64,000 nt of DNA, taken from VXYL01 sp965199875 (GTDB lineage: Bacteria > Pseudomonadota > Gammaproteobacteria > Pseudomonadales > Azotimanducaceae). Made by a program: the position numbers and the translations under genes. Positions 37,489-51,837 of this stretch are shown here, piece after piece; within the stretch, counting starts at the first letter, position 1, and every line of letters begins with the position of its first letter. The stretch covers positions 1,488,001-1,552,000 of the forward strand of contig OZ241346.1 in NCBI GenBank assembly GCA_965199875.1, written 5' to 3'. Below the pieces are notes generated by a model. The model had not been told where the DNA came from and made no database searches. It saw nothing but the letters and a program-made list of their open reading frames with translations.

Positions 37489-39057
37489 CTACTTGGGTTG
37501 CGACGCATTGGCGCTCCGCCAGTGCAGGTAGCGGGCAAGATGCAGGTCCCGGGGGTTGGCGTGCCAGCCGCCGACGTCGGGCGCAACCAGGCTGCGGATG
37601 GAGACGGAGTACAGCGGCACCACCGGCGCGAGTTCCAGCGCCGCGCGTTCCGCCTGCCGCAGCAGCGACAAGCGCTGCTCCAGCGAGACGGTTCCCTTGG
37701 CCCGATCCATCAGCCCATCGACGTCGGCGTCGGCGAAACGGCCGTAGTTGACGTCGCCGCTCTCGGACATCAGCAGCTCCAGATAGTGTTCCGGGTTGTT
37801 TTCGCCGAACCAGCCAGCCTGGGCGACCTCGAAGTCGCCCTGGCGCAGTGCGGCGAAGTGGGCGTTCAGCTCGGCGTGGTGCAGCAGCGTACGCACGCCG
37901 ATCGCCTTCCACATCGACGCGATGGCGACGTTCACTTTCTTGTTGTCCGCGCCGGCAATGTGGCGCAGGGTAATGGCGAGGGGGTTGTCGTCGTCGTAGC
38001 CAGCCTCCGCCAAGAGCGCCTTCGCCGCGTCCTGATCCACCGGCCTCGGCGCCACGTCGCTGGAGTAGTCGGCGACGATGGGCGGCACGAACGACGCGCT
38101 GGGCATCTCGCCGCTCTGCAGGACGCGCCGGGCGATCAAGCTCCGATCCACCGCCAGCGCCAAAGCGCGGCGGACGCGCACGTCGTCGAAGGGCGGGCGG
38201 TCGACGTTGAACACCAGGTACATGATGGAAAGCAGCGGCGCGACGTGAACCTGCTCGGGCATCTCGCGCCGCAGCCACTCGATCTCGCCGGGCGGGAAGT
38301 CGCCGACGACGTGCAGTTCGCCGCTGCGATAGCGGTTGTAGGCGGCAAGGCGATCGGCGGTGGGATGGAACAGCACTCGCTCTACCTGAACCGTGGCGCT
38401 GGCGTGGAAGTGCGGGTTCTTGCGAATGCGCACGAAGCCCTGGGGCTGCCATGCGTCGAGGACGTAGGCGCCGTTGCCGACCATGCTGCCCGGCTTCACC
38501 CAGCGCTCGCCCAGGCGCTCCACCACGTGCTTCGGCACCGGATAGCCGGTCGGATAGGCCAGCCGCTCGGCAAAGAACGGAAACGGCCGGGCCAGTTGGA
38601 TGCGCAGCGTGTGTTCGTCCAGCGCCCGCACGCCCAGCGTCTCGGGCGGCGCTGCGCCGCGGTTCACCTCGGCGGCGCCGTCGATGGCGTACAGGAAGTA
38701 CGCCAGGCTCGCCGCGGTGCTCGGCTTCAGCAGCCGCCTCATGGCGTAGACGAAGTCCCCGGCGGTCACCGGCGCGCCGTCGGACCAGCGGCCGTCTTCG
38801 CGCAGCTTGAAGGTCCATGTCAAACCGTCCGGCGACGTCGTCCAGCTGCGCGCGGCGCCCGGAATCAAACGGCCAAGGGCATCGTGGCTGGTCAAGCCCT
38901 CGAACAGGTTGGCGAGGATCTTCTCCTCCAGATTGAGGTTGTAGCGGTGCGGATCCAAAGTCAGCGGTTCGCCGCCGTTGCCGATGCGCAGCTCCTTGGC
39001 CGACAGGCCCAGCGCAGCCATTGCCGCGGCGACGCACAACAGGCGGCGGAGCGTCAC
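37489..39057 (-). CDS. Periplasmic oligopeptide-binding protein (SBP_bac_5 family)
   Basis: This is the substrate-binding component of a peptide ABC transporter, OppA/DppA class. The protein has 522 residues from a GTG start at 39057. A short signal peptide (TLRRLLCVAAAMAALGLSA) precedes KELRIGNGGEPLTLDPHRYN, the typical mature start of OppA-like proteins. Family marks ILANLFEGLTSHDALGRLIP, SWTTSPDGLTWTFKLREDG and WSDGAPVTAGDFVYAMRRLL follow. No lipobox is seen, so it is probably soluble. The start overlaps the stop of the upstream channel gene (GTGA). Permease and ATPase genes are absent from the surroundings, so it may serve a transporter encoded elsewhere. Confidence 0.88.
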   Translation of the reverse strand: MTLRRLLCVAAAMAALGLSAKELRIGNGGEPLTLDPHRYNLNLEEKILANLFEGLTSHDALGRLIPGAARSWTTSPDGLTWTFKLREDGRWSDGAPVTAGDFVYAMRRLLKPSTAASLAYFLYAIDGAAEVNRGAAPPETLGVRALDEHTLRIQLARPFPFFAERLAYPTGYPVPKHVVERLGERWVKPGSMVGNGAYVLDAWQPQGFVRIRKNPHFHASATVQVERVLFHPTADRLAAYNRYRSGELHVVGDFPPGEIEWLRREMPEQVHVAPLLSIMYLVFNVDRPPFDDVRVRRALALAVDRSLIARRVLQSGEMPSASFVPPIVADYSSDVAPRPVDQDAAKALLAEAGYDDDNPLAITLRHIAGADNKKVNVAIASMWKAIGVRTLLHHAELNAHFAALRQGDFEVAQAGWFGENNPEHYLELLMSESGDVNYGRFADADVDGLMDRAKGTVSLEQRLSLLRQAERAALELAPVVPLYSVSIRSLVAPDVGGWHANPRDLHLARYLHWRSANASQPK

Positions 39058-39572
39058 TGGTCGCGTTCCCAGTGCCGCTCCAGCTGCATGAACAGCAGCG
39101 TTGCCGACCAAGCGATGAGAATGAGGCCGATCAGCCCTTCGGCGCCCACCAGGGCGCGTATCGGACCCACCGGACTGAGGTCGCCAAGCCCGACGGTGGT
39201 GTAGATGGCCGCCGAGAAGTAGACGTAGTCGAGCAGCGTGGATGCCCCCTCGATGTGGCCGAAGCCCGAGTCGGCAAGCAGCCCGTAGGCAATGCCGAAC
39301 AGCCATATTTCCACGACGTGAACCAGCAACAGCAGCAGTGGCGCGACGATCAACGGCGCACGCGGGGTCGTGCGCCGTTCTCCCCGAGACGCCCGGTAGA
39401 TGCGTTTCATCGCCAGGCAGTGCAGCGCCACGCAGGGCACGGCGACGATGCCCGCGAACCCGTAGGCGACGATTTCCAGCTGGGCTTCCACCTCGACGTG
39501 CTTGCACTCGGCCGAAGAAGCGCCCAAGCCTAAACCATCGCGTAGGCCATCGGGCGCGAGGCGGCGCGTCAC
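39054..39572 (-). CDS. Two-transmembrane potassium-channel-like protein (Ion_trans_2)
   Basis: This 172-residue membrane protein has an N-terminal membrane helix (IVAYGFAGIVAVPCVALHCL), a second helix (APLIVAPLLLLLVHVVEIWL), a pore loop and a final helix (GLIGLILIAWSATLLFMQL). The pore carries the selectivity-filter-like TTVGLGDLSP. No RCK/TrkA or cyclic-nucleotide domain is attached, so gating is unknown. The GTG at 39572 lacks a clear Shine-Dalgarno, and a start further in (near 39491) is possible. Its stop overlaps the start of the peptide-binding protein, implying co-translation. Confidence 0.75.
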   Translation of the reverse strand: MTRRLAPDGLRDGLGLGASSAECKHVEVEAQLEIVAYGFAGIVAVPCVALHCLAMKRIYRASRGERRTTPRAPLIVAPLLLLLVHVVEIWLFGIAYGLLADSGFGHIEGASTLLDYVYFSAAIYTTVGLGDLSPVGPIRALVGAEGLIGLILIAWSATLLFMQLERHWERDQ

Positions 39573-39686
39573 ACCACGGAGGATCTTTGGTGTGGCTCGC
39601 CGCCGCAGTTGGGCTAGAATCTTCGCTCAAGTCCGGCGAGGGTGCGGCGCATGCGCGACCCTCGCCTGTTTCGTGTCGGGAAGCCA

Positions 39687-40809
39687 ATGTCCGCGCTGCT
39701 CATGCTGGAAGATGGGAGTCTCTTCCGGGGCGTATCCATAGGTGCGCCCGGCTCGGCCGTTGGCGAGGTGGTCTTCAACACCGCCACGAGCGGCTACCAG
39801 GAGATCCTCACCGACCCTTCCTACGCCCGGCAAATCGTCACCCTCACCTATCCGCACATCGGCAATACCGGCGTCAATGGCGAAGATGCCGAGTCCGAAC
39901 GCCCTTGGGCGGCAGGCCTCGTCGTCCGCGACTGTCCGCGAACCCACTCCAGCTGGCGCAGCCAGCAGTCGCTGCCCGAGTACCTGGCGCAGCATGGGGT
40001 GGTGGCGATGGCGCAGCTGGACACGCGGCGCTTGACGCGCCTGATTCGGCAGCGAGGCGCCCTCGCCGGCTGCATCGAAACTGGCGAAGCCGCGGATGCA
40101 GGCAGCGCCTTGGCCAAGGCGCGGGCCTTTCCCGGGCTCGCCGGGATGGACTTGGCGCAAGTGGTGTCGCGGCGCGAAGTCGGCTGCTGGAGCGAGGGCG
40201 GCTGGTCGCCGGACGAAGGCTATCGGCAGCCAGCGGCGGCGGCGCCCGGGGAACGCCGTCACGTCGTTGCCTACGACTTCGGCGTCAAGCGCAACATCCT
40301 GCGACTGCTGGCGGAGCGCGGCTGCCATCTGACCGTGGTGCCGGCGCGAACCACGGCGGAGGAAGCCCTCGCCCTTGCCCCGGACGGCGTGTTTCTCTCC
40401 AACGGCCCGGGCGATCCCGAACCCTGCGACTACGCCATCGCGGCCACGCGGCGGTTTCTCGCCGAAGGCGTGCCGCTGTTCGGCATCTGCCTCGGCCATC
40501 AGATCCTCGCCCTTGCCTGCGGCGGCAGAACCCTGAAGATGCCCTTCGGCCACCACGGCGCCAACCATCCGGTGCAGGATCTGGCCACCAGCAGCGTCGT
40601 CATCACCAGTCAGAACCACGGCTTCGCGGTGGATGGCGAGAGCCTGCCGGAGCGCGTGCAGGTGACCCACACGTCGCTCTTCGACGGCAGCGTGCAGGGC
40701 ATTCGCTGCAGCGACCGCCCGGCGTTCGGCTTCCAGGGCCATCCAGAAGCGAGCCCCGGCCCCCAGGACTGCGGCCACCTGTTCGACCGCTTCATCGACA
40801 TGATGCGCG

Positions 40810-40817
<8 letters not shown>
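39687..40817 (+). CDS. carA: Carbamoyl-phosphate synthase small (glutaminase) subunit
   Basis: This subunit hydrolyses glutamine and passes ammonia to CarB for carbamoyl phosphate, the precursor of arginine and pyrimidines. From ATG 39687 (MSALLMLEDGSLFRG) it has 376 residues (E. coli 382). The N-terminal CPSase_sm domain includes FNTATSGYQEILTDPSY. The class I amidotransferase domain has nucleophile Cys268 in FGICLGHQ and the catalytic His/Glu in GHPEASPGP. Upstream, TAGAAT at 39615-39620 could be a -10 box, but no convincing -35 was found. The stop overlaps carB by 8 nt. Confidence 0.97.
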
Positions 40818-44051
<3,234 letters not shown>

Positions 44052-44055
<4 letters not shown>

Positions 44056-44522
44056 CCCCAATGACGGTAGAAGGCGCCGAACAGCTGCGCACCGAGCTCG
44101 CGCATCTGAAGAACGTCGTGCGGCCGAGCATCTCGAAGGCCATCGGCGCGGCCCGGGAACACGGCGATCTGCGCGAGAACGCGGAATACCACGCGGCCAA
44201 GGAGCGCCAGGGGCTCACCGAGGCGCGCATCCGCCACATCGAATCCCAGCTCGCCGACGCGCAGATCATCGACATCACCAAGATCCGCCCCACCGGCAAG
44301 GTCATCTTCGGCGCCACCGTGACGCTGTTCGACGTCGGCAACGACGAGCAGGTGCGCTACAAGATCGTCGGCGAGGACGAAGCCGACATCAAGGCCAGCA
44401 AGGTCTCGGTGATGTCGCCGCTGGCCAAGGCGATGATCGGCAAGTCCGCCGGCGACGCCGCCATCGTCGAGACGCCAAGCGGCCAGCGCGAATACGAAGT
44501 CGAGGAAATCGACCACATCTAG
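44052..44522 (+). CDS. greA: Transcription elongation factor GreA
   Basis: GreA rescues backtracked RNA polymerase by stimulating transcript cleavage. The 156 residues match the family. The N-terminal coiled coil contains the tip acids in EHGDLRENAEYHAAKERQG, and the C-terminal FKBP-like domain ends SGQREYEVEEIDHI. The ATG at 44052 overlaps the carB TGA; a second in-frame ATG lies three codons later. The carAB-greA order is the usual gammaproteobacterial one. Confidence 0.97.
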
Positions 44523-44597
44523 CGAAGCGAGACCGCGCCTTGAGACAAGACCTCGAGGCTGGCGCGAACTTCGGACGGCTTGTCGTCCAACCGCCGA

Positions 44598-44626
44598 TTG
44601 TGGCCAAGGCGCGGCCATGCTAAGGT
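44598..44626 (+). promoter_or_regulatory. Candidate promoter upstream of ftsH
   Basis: TTGTGG (44598-44603) and TAAGGT (44621-44626) are separated by 17 nt, about 85 nt before the ftsH ATG. The -10 keeps only the most conserved positions, so this is a moderate sigma-70 candidate. It would make ftsH-glmM partly independent of carAB-greA. Confidence 0.35.
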
Positions 44627-44711
44627 TCGCGCTTGTTCGTCGGCCATGCGCTTGCGGCCGGCGGGAAGCACCGGCACTGGCGGAAGCATCGAGGGCAAGC
44701 CTTTGAAGGAC

Positions 44712-46634
<1,923 letters not shown>

Positions 46635-46738
46635 CGTTCCGCGCCGGAAGTCCGGCGGAACGGGCAAGTCCGAAGGTGCGCCGGGCGACAAAGGCGCGAC
46701 GGTGGCCGGCCGGGGATGCGGCTGACTAGGGAGGCGGC

Positions 46739-48088
46739 ATGGGCGGCATGAAAAGGAACTTCTTCGGCACCGATGGCATTCGCGGGCGCGTCGGCGAGCC
46801 GCCGATCACCCCGGACTTCTGCCTTCGCCTCGGCTGGGCCATCGGCAAGGCGCTGGCCAACGGCCACGCCCCGCAGGTGGTGATCGGCAAGGACACGCGC
46901 ATCTCCGGCTACATGATCGAATCGGTGCTGGAAGCCGGCCTGGTATCGGCCGGAGTCGACGTCCGCCTGCTCAGCCCGGTGCCGACGCCGGCGGTCGCGT
47001 ACCTCACCCGAACCCTGGGCGCCGACGCCGGCATCGTCATCAGCGGCTCGCACAACGGCTACCAGGACAACGGCATCAAGCTGTTCGACGGCGAAGGCAA
47101 CAAGCTGCCGGACGAACAGGAGGCCGCCATCGAAAGGCTGCTGCAGCAGCCGCCGGTGTGGGTCGACTCCCTGCAGCTTGGCCGGGCGTTCCGCGTCGAC
47201 GACGCGCGCGGGCGCTACATCGAGTTCTGCAAGGGCACGGTGGATCGGACGCGCAACCTGCGCGGTCTGAAGATCGTCGTCGACTGCGCCCACGGCGCCA
47301 CCTACGCGGTGGCGCCCAACGTGTTCTCGGAACTCGGCGCGGACGTCACGGCCATCGGCGTCAAGCCCGACGGCACCAACATCAACCGCCAGTTCGGCTC
47401 CACCCATCCGCACACCGTCGCCGCCAAGGTGAAGGAAGTCGGCGCCGACGTCGGCATCGCCTTCGACGGCGACGGCGACCGGGTGGTGATGGTGGACGCG
47501 AACGGCGGCATCGTCGACGGCGACGAGCTGCTCTACGTCATCGCCAAGTCGAACTTCCGCCGCGGGCGGGTCGAAGGCGGCGTGGTCGGCACGGTGATGA
47601 GCAATCTCGGCCTGGAACGCGCCCTGGAGACCTGCGGCATCCCCTTCGAACGCACCGCCGTTGGCGACCGCTACGTGTACGAACGCTTGCGCGCCAACGG
47701 CTGGCACCTCGGTGGCGAGGCTTCCGGGCACTTGATCTGCCTTGCGCTGTGCACCACCGGCGATGGCATCGTGGCCGCCTTGCAGGTGCTGGTCGCCATG
47801 GTCGAGAGCGGCGACTCGCTGGAGACGCTGCGCCAGGGCATGCACAAGCTGCCGCAAACCACCGTCAACGTCGCTACCAAGACGCCGGCCGAGGTGGCCG
47901 GCTGCGCCAGCATCAAGGTCGCCGCGCAGGATGTCGAAAGCGCGCTGAACCGTCGCGGTCGCGTGGTCATTCGACCAAGCGGCACCGAGCCGGTGGTGCG
48001 CATCACGGTGGAAGGAGAAGACGCCGAGGAAGTGCGCCGACATGCCAACGCCCTGGCGTCGATTGCACGGCTTGCCAACGGCGCCTGA
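46739..48088 (+). CDS. glmM: Phosphoglucosamine mutase
   Basis: This enzyme converts glucosamine-6-phosphate to glucosamine-1-phosphate for UDP-GlcNAc and cell-wall synthesis. It has 449 residues. The start at 46739 is preceded by AGGGAGG; an internal ATG at 46748 would give the more usual MKRNFFGTDGIRG. The phosphoserine is Ser104, in the unusual context SGSHNGYQDNGIK where most GlmM have SASHNPxxDNGIK. The metal-binding loop DGDGDR (FDGDGDRVVMVD) and the C-terminal phosphate-binding RPSGTEPVVR are intact. folP, usual between ftsH and glmM, is missing; the ~100-nt gap holds no gene. Confidence 0.96.
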   Translation: MGGMKRNFFGTDGIRGRVGEPPITPDFCLRLGWAIGKALANGHAPQVVIGKDTRISGYMIESVLEAGLVSAGVDVRLLSPVPTPAVAYLTRTLGADAGIVISGSHNGYQDNGIKLFDGEGNKLPDEQEAAIERLLQQPPVWVDSLQLGRAFRVDDARGRYIEFCKGTVDRTRNLRGLKIVVDCAHGATYAVAPNVFSELGADVTAIGVKPDGTNINRQFGSTHPHTVAAKVKEVGADVGIAFDGDGDRVVMVDANGGIVDGDELLYVIAKSNFRRGRVEGGVVGTVMSNLGLERALETCGIPFERTAVGDRYVYERLRANGWHLGGEASGHLICLALCTTGDGIVAALQVLVAMVESGDSLETLRQGMHKLPQTTVNVATKTPAEVAGCASIKVAAQDVESALNRRGRVVIRPSGTEPVVRITVEGEDAEEVRRHANALASIARLANGA

Positions 48089-48152
48089 TCCGCCGCGCCA
48101 GCGAAACGCCGGGCCGGCATCGAAGCGACAGCGAGTTCCCTTTCCTTCTGGC

Positions 48153-48905
48153 ATGGCAGAGCGTCGGCGGCGGGCGATGGTGGTCGCCAACTGGAAGATG
48201 CACGGCAGTCGCGCGTTCGTCGACGCCTTCGCCCGCGCCTGGAGCGATCCTCCTGCCCACGTGGACACGGTGTTCTGCCCGCCCTTCGGCTATTTGGACG
48301 CGCTGATCCTCGCCATGAAAGACGCCAGCGCGGGGTTTGGCGTGCAGAACCTGTCCGCGCAGCCGGCCGGTGCGCTGACCGGCGAACACGCCGCGGAAAT
48401 GGCCTGGGATCTGGGCGCCCGGTTCGCCATCGTCGGCCACAGCGAGCGACGGCAGCGGTTTGCCGAGACCGATGCGGACGTCGCCGCCAAGTTCGACGCC
48501 GCGCTGCGCGCACGGCTTCAGCCCATTCTCTGCGTCGGCGAAACCGCTGCCGAACGTCGCAGCGAGGCCACGCTGGCCGTGGTGCTCGGCCAGCTCGACG
48601 CCGTCGTCGAACACTGCGGCGTCGCCGGCTTCGCCGAAGCGGCCATCGCCTACGAGCCCGTGTGGGCGATCGGCAGCGGTCGCGCCGCCAGGCCCACCGA
48701 AGCCCAGCAAGTCCATGCGTCGATACGCCGGCACCTGACGGCGCTCGACCCGTCCCTGGCCGGCTTGCGCCTGCTCTACGGCGGCAGCGTCAGTGCGAGC
48801 AACGCTGCCGAACTGCTCGCCGAAACGGACATCGACGGCGCCTTGGTGGGCGGCGCTTCACTGGACGCGAGGGAGTTCAGGGCGATATGCTGCGCCGGCG
48901 CGTGA
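48153..48905 (+). CDS. tpiA: Triose-phosphate isomerase
   Basis: This glycolytic enzyme interconverts DHAP and glyceraldehyde-3-phosphate. It has 250 residues. Catalytic Lys15 is in VVANWKMHG, the catalytic His is in AIVGHSERRQ, the catalytic Glu is in AYEPVWAIGSGR, and the phosphate loop is LLYGGSVSASNA. The glmM-tpiA-secG order is usual in gammaproteobacteria. The start at 48153 lacks a strong Shine-Dalgarno; MVVANWKMHG at 48177 is an alternative. Confidence 0.97.
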   Translation: MAERRRRAMVVANWKMHGSRAFVDAFARAWSDPPAHVDTVFCPPFGYLDALILAMKDASAGFGVQNLSAQPAGALTGEHAAEMAWDLGARFAIVGHSERRQRFAETDADVAAKFDAALRARLQPILCVGETAAERRSEATLAVVLGQLDAVVEHCGVAGFAEAAIAYEPVWAIGSGRAARPTEAQQVHASIRRHLTALDPSLAGLRLLYGGSVSASNAAELLAETDIDGALVGGASLDAREFRAICCAGA

Positions 48906-48971
48906 GGCACCTGCCCGCGGCAGCGAAACGACAGACGCACGGAACAAGCCAGAGCATCGGAGCAGCCGGAA

Positions 48972-49316
48972 TTGAGCACCGTCGAGACCATCTTGTTGAG
49001 CCTGCTGGTGCTTGACGCCGTCGCCTTGGGCGCCCTAGTGCTGCTGCAGCAGGGCAAGGGCGCGGACGTGGGCGCGGCCTTCGGTTCCGGCAGCGCGAAC
49101 ACGCTGTTCGGACCGGCCGGTTCGGCGTCGTTTCTCACCAAGGCGACGGTCTGGCTGGCCATCGGCTTCTTCGTCATCTCCTTCGGTCTCGCCTACACGG
49201 CCAAGCAGCGCGCCGACGCGATGCGCGGCCTCGGCCTTCCCGAAGTGGAACAAGCGCTGCCGGACGACGCGGACGACTCGCAAGGCGATTCCGATTCCGA
49301 TCTGCCCGATGTATGA
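48972..49316 (+). CDS. secG: Protein-export membrane protein SecG
   Basis: SecG is the small third subunit of the SecYEG translocon. The 114 residues include two membrane helices (TILLSLLVLDAVALGALVLL and VWLAIGFFVISFGLAYTA), the conserved QQGKGADVGAAFGSGSANTL between them and an acidic C-terminal tail. The TTG start at 48972 gives the expected N-terminus; no ATG is available. It lies just before a tRNA-Leu, as in E. coli secG-leuU. Confidence 0.93.
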   Translation: MSTVETILLSLLVLDAVALGALVLLQQGKGADVGAAFGSGSANTLFGPAGSASFLTKATVWLAIGFFVISFGLAYTAKQRADAMRGLGLPEVEQALPDDADDSQGDSDSDLPDV

Positions 49317-49350
49317 TGCCGTCTGTCCAGCGGAGGAGCGCTCGAAAGCA

Positions 49351-49437
49351 GCCGAAGTGGTGAAATTGGTAGACACGCTACCTTGAGGGGGTAGTGGGCG
49401 AACGCCCGTGGAGGTTCGAGTCCTCTCTTCGGCACCA
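49351..49437 (+). tRNA. tRNA-Leu (anticodon GAG)
   Basis: This 87-nt class II tRNA has a long variable arm. The acceptor GCCGAAG pairs with CTTCGGC and an encoded ACCA follows. The anticodon stem is CTACC/GGTAG with loop TTGAGGG, so the anticodon is GAG (reads CUC/CUU). The variable arm TGGGCGAACGCCC forms a hairpin. It follows secG by 34 nt. Confidence 0.97.
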
Positions 49438-49454
49438 ATGCAATTCAAGACTCC

Positions 49455-50363
49455 ATGAGCACCGCCACCAAAGGCATCGTACTGGCGGGCGGGCGCGGTT
49501 CGCGCCTGCACCCGACGACCATCAGCGTCTGCAAGCAGCTGCTGCCGATCTACGACAAGCCGATGATCTACTACCCGCTGACGACGCTGATGCTCGCCGG
49601 CCTGCGCGAAGTGCTGATCATTTCCACGCCGCGGGACACGCCGCTGCTCGAAGAGCTGCTCGGCGACGGTTCGCAGTGGGGCATGGAGTTCCGCTACGCC
49701 GTGCAGCACGATCCCCGGGGCATCGCCCACGCCTTGATCGTCGGGCGGCAGTTCATCGCCGACCAGGGGGTGGTGCTGATCCTCGGCGACAACATCTTCT
49801 TCGGCACCGAACTTCCCCGCAAAGTACGTTGCGCCATCGCGCGCAACCGGGGCGCCTCGGTGTTCACCTATCCGGTGAAGAACCCCCGCCGGTTCGGCGT
49901 TCTGGAAGTGGATGCCGACGGCTGCCCGGTGGACATCGAAGAAAAGCCCGCTCGACCGAAGTCGAACATGGCGGTAACCGGCCTGTACGTCTACGACAAC
50001 ACCGCCGGGCAGTTTGTGGAATCGCTTGCGCCCTCGGCCCGCGGCGAGCTGGAAATCACCGACCTCAACCGCGCCTATCTGCGCGACGGGCGCTTGGACT
50101 TCGTGGAGTTCGGGCGCGGCATGGCATGGCTGGACACCGGCACGCCGGAGTCGCTGCTCGAGGCAGGCCTGTTCGTGCGCACCATCGAACAGCGGCAAGG
50201 GCTGAAGATCGCCTGTCCCGAAGAGGCCGCGTGGCGATTGGGGTGGATATCGGACGCCGAACTCTGCGCACTCGCCGGCACCTTCAACGGGCTTCCCTAC
50301 GGTCAATACCTGCACGGCCTGATCGAGCCGGGACGGCAGCAGGACGCCAGCCATGCGCGTTGA
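49455..50363 (+). CDS. rmlA: Glucose-1-phosphate thymidylyltransferase
   Basis: This is the first step of dTDP-L-rhamnose synthesis (glucose-1-phosphate plus dTTP to dTDP-glucose). It has 302 residues. The nucleotide-binding loop LAGGRGSRLHPTT, the segment KQLLPIYDKPMIYYPLTTLM and GDNIFFGTEL (metal-binding Asp) identify RmlA. Ser-for-Thr in GRGSR is a minor variant. It starts 17 nt after tRNA-Leu and overlaps rmlC by 11 nt. The long RmlA type used for surface polysaccharide is indicated. Confidence 0.96.
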   Translation: MSTATKGIVLAGGRGSRLHPTTISVCKQLLPIYDKPMIYYPLTTLMLAGLREVLIISTPRDTPLLEELLGDGSQWGMEFRYAVQHDPRGIAHALIVGRQFIADQGVVLILGDNIFFGTELPRKVRCAIARNRGASVFTYPVKNPRRFGVLEVDADGCPVDIEEKPARPKSNMAVTGLYVYDNTAGQFVESLAPSARGELEITDLNRAYLRDGRLDFVEFGRGMAWLDTGTPESLLEAGLFVRTIEQRQGLKIACPEEAAWRLGWISDAELCALAGTFNGLPYGQYLHGLIEPGRQQDASHAR

Positions 50364-50892
50364 AGAGACCGAACTCCCCGGCGTCGTCGTCGTGCATCCG
50401 GCCGTGGCGGACGACGAGCGGGGCTTTCTGCTGGAGAGCTACCGCAAGGAGCGCTACGACGCCTTCCCGCCGCTGCGCTACGAGTTCGTCCAGGACAACC
50501 ACTCGCGTTCCCGCCGCGGCGTGCTGCGCGGCCTGCACTTCCAGCGGCAGCATCCGCAGGGCAAGCTGGTGCGCGTCTCCCGCGGCCGCGTGTTCGACGT
50601 GGCGGTGGACATCGATCCGCGGTCGCCGACGTTCCGCAAGCACGTCGGGGTCTTCCTGGACGACCTGGAACATCAGCAGATGTTCGTGCCGCCCGGCTAC
50701 GCCCACGGCTTCTGCGTCCTGTCCGAGGTGGCGGACGTCGAGTACAAGATGACGGCCAACTACGTTCCGGGGGATGGCCGCGGCGTGTTGTGGAACGATC
50801 CGGCGCTGGACATCCCTTGGCCCATCGACAACCCTGTGGTGTCGGCCGCGGATCGGCAAAACCCCACCTTGGACGACTACCTGAACCGATGA
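50353..50892 (+). CDS. rmlC: dTDP-4-dehydrorhamnose 3,5-epimerase
   Basis: This is the third step of dTDP-L-rhamnose synthesis. The cupin-fold protein has 179 residues. Family marks are FVQDNHSRSRRGVLRGLHFQ (with the catalytic His), RVFDVAVDIDPRSPTFRKHV and PPGYAHGFCVLSEVADVEYK (with the catalytic Tyr region). It overlaps rmlA by 11 nt and rmlD starts 35 nt downstream. Confidence 0.96.
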   Translation: MRVEETELPGVVVVHPAVADDERGFLLESYRKERYDAFPPLRYEFVQDNHSRSRRGVLRGLHFQRQHPQGKLVRVSRGRVFDVAVDIDPRSPTFRKHVGVFLDDLEHQQMFVPPGYAHGFCVLSEVADVEYKMTANYVPGDGRGVLWNDPALDIPWPIDNPVVSAADRQNPTLDDYLNR

Positions 50893-50926
50893 CGGCAAGC
50901 CGACGCCCCGACCGCCGAAGCAGGCG

Positions 50927-51811
50927 GTGAACATCCTGCTCGCCGGCGCCGCCGGGCAGGTCGGCAGCGAGGTGGCCAGGCTGAGCGGCGACGGCTTCCG
51001 CGTCGCCGCCTTCGGCCGCGACGAACTCGACATCGCCAACGCGCAACACGTCGAACGCGCACTGGCGACGGCGAAGCCCGACTTGCTGGTGAACTGCGCC
51101 GCCTACACCGCCGTGGACCGCGCCGAGGACGAGCGGCAGCTGGCGCACCGGGTCAACGCCGAAGCGGTGGCGCTCCTGGGACGAACGTGCGCGGCACGGA
51201 ACGTCGGCGTCCTGCACCTTTCCACGGACTACGTGTTCGACGGCAAGAAGAAAGGCGCCTACGCGGAAGACGATGCGACGGCCCCCCTCGGCGCCTACGG
51301 CGACACGAAACTGGCCGGCGAGGCGGCCTTGCGCGAAGCCAACGACCGGCATCTGATCCTGCGCGTCAGCTGGGTTTTCGGGCGCCTGGGGCGCAGTTTC
51401 GTCGATACCGTCCTCAGGCTGGCCGGGGAGCGTTCCGAACTGACCGTGGTGGACGACCAGGTTGGCAGTCCGTCGCCGGCGACGAGCATTGCCGAGGCCG
51501 TTCGCGCCATGGCGCTGGCCACGCAGAGGAAGGACGTCTGGGGCACCTACCACTTCGCCGCCCGGCCGGTACTCTCCTGGTGCGCCTTCGCGCGGCGAAT
51601 CGTCGCGCTCGGCCAGGAGCTGGGGGTTCTGCCGTCCGCGCCCACGGTGCGCGCAATCGCCACTTCCGACTGGCCTACCAAGGCTGCCAGGCCGCTGAAC
51701 TCCGAACTGGACCCGGCCAAGCTGGAGGCGGTGTTCGGCATCGCGCCCAAGCCCTGGGAGCCCTGCCTGCGCGAATACCTCCGCCTGCTTCGCGCGGAGG
51801 CGCGTCGGTAG
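50927..51811 (+). CDS. rmlD: dTDP-4-dehydrorhamnose reductase
   Basis: This is the last, NADPH-dependent step to dTDP-L-rhamnose. This short-chain dehydrogenase has 294 residues from a GTG at 50927. The cofactor loop ILLAGAAGQVGSE, HLSTDYVFDGKKKGAYAEDD, and the catalytic Tyr/Lys in AYGDTKLAGE are present, with VSWVFGRLG following. It belongs to the rmlA-rmlC-rmlD run; rmlB lies 5 kb away on the other strand. Confidence 0.95.
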   Translation: MNILLAGAAGQVGSEVARLSGDGFRVAAFGRDELDIANAQHVERALATAKPDLLVNCAAYTAVDRAEDERQLAHRVNAEAVALLGRTCAARNVGVLHLSTDYVFDGKKKGAYAEDDATAPLGAYGDTKLAGEAALREANDRHLILRVSWVFGRLGRSFVDTVLRLAGERSELTVVDDQVGSPSPATSIAEAVRAMALATQRKDVWGTYHFAARPVLSWCAFARRIVALGQELGVLPSAPTVRAIATSDWPTKAARPLNSELDPAKLEAVFGIAPKPWEPCLREYLRLLRAEARR

Positions 51812-51837
51812 CTGCCCGGTTCAAACCGCACTGCCCG

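Noticed and set aside
44580..44711. N-terminal extension of FtsH by 44 codons
   Set aside because: The extension is Arg/Ser/Gly-rich, not conserved in the family, and FtsH normally begins right at the first membrane helix (M-x-KNL-x-LWL).
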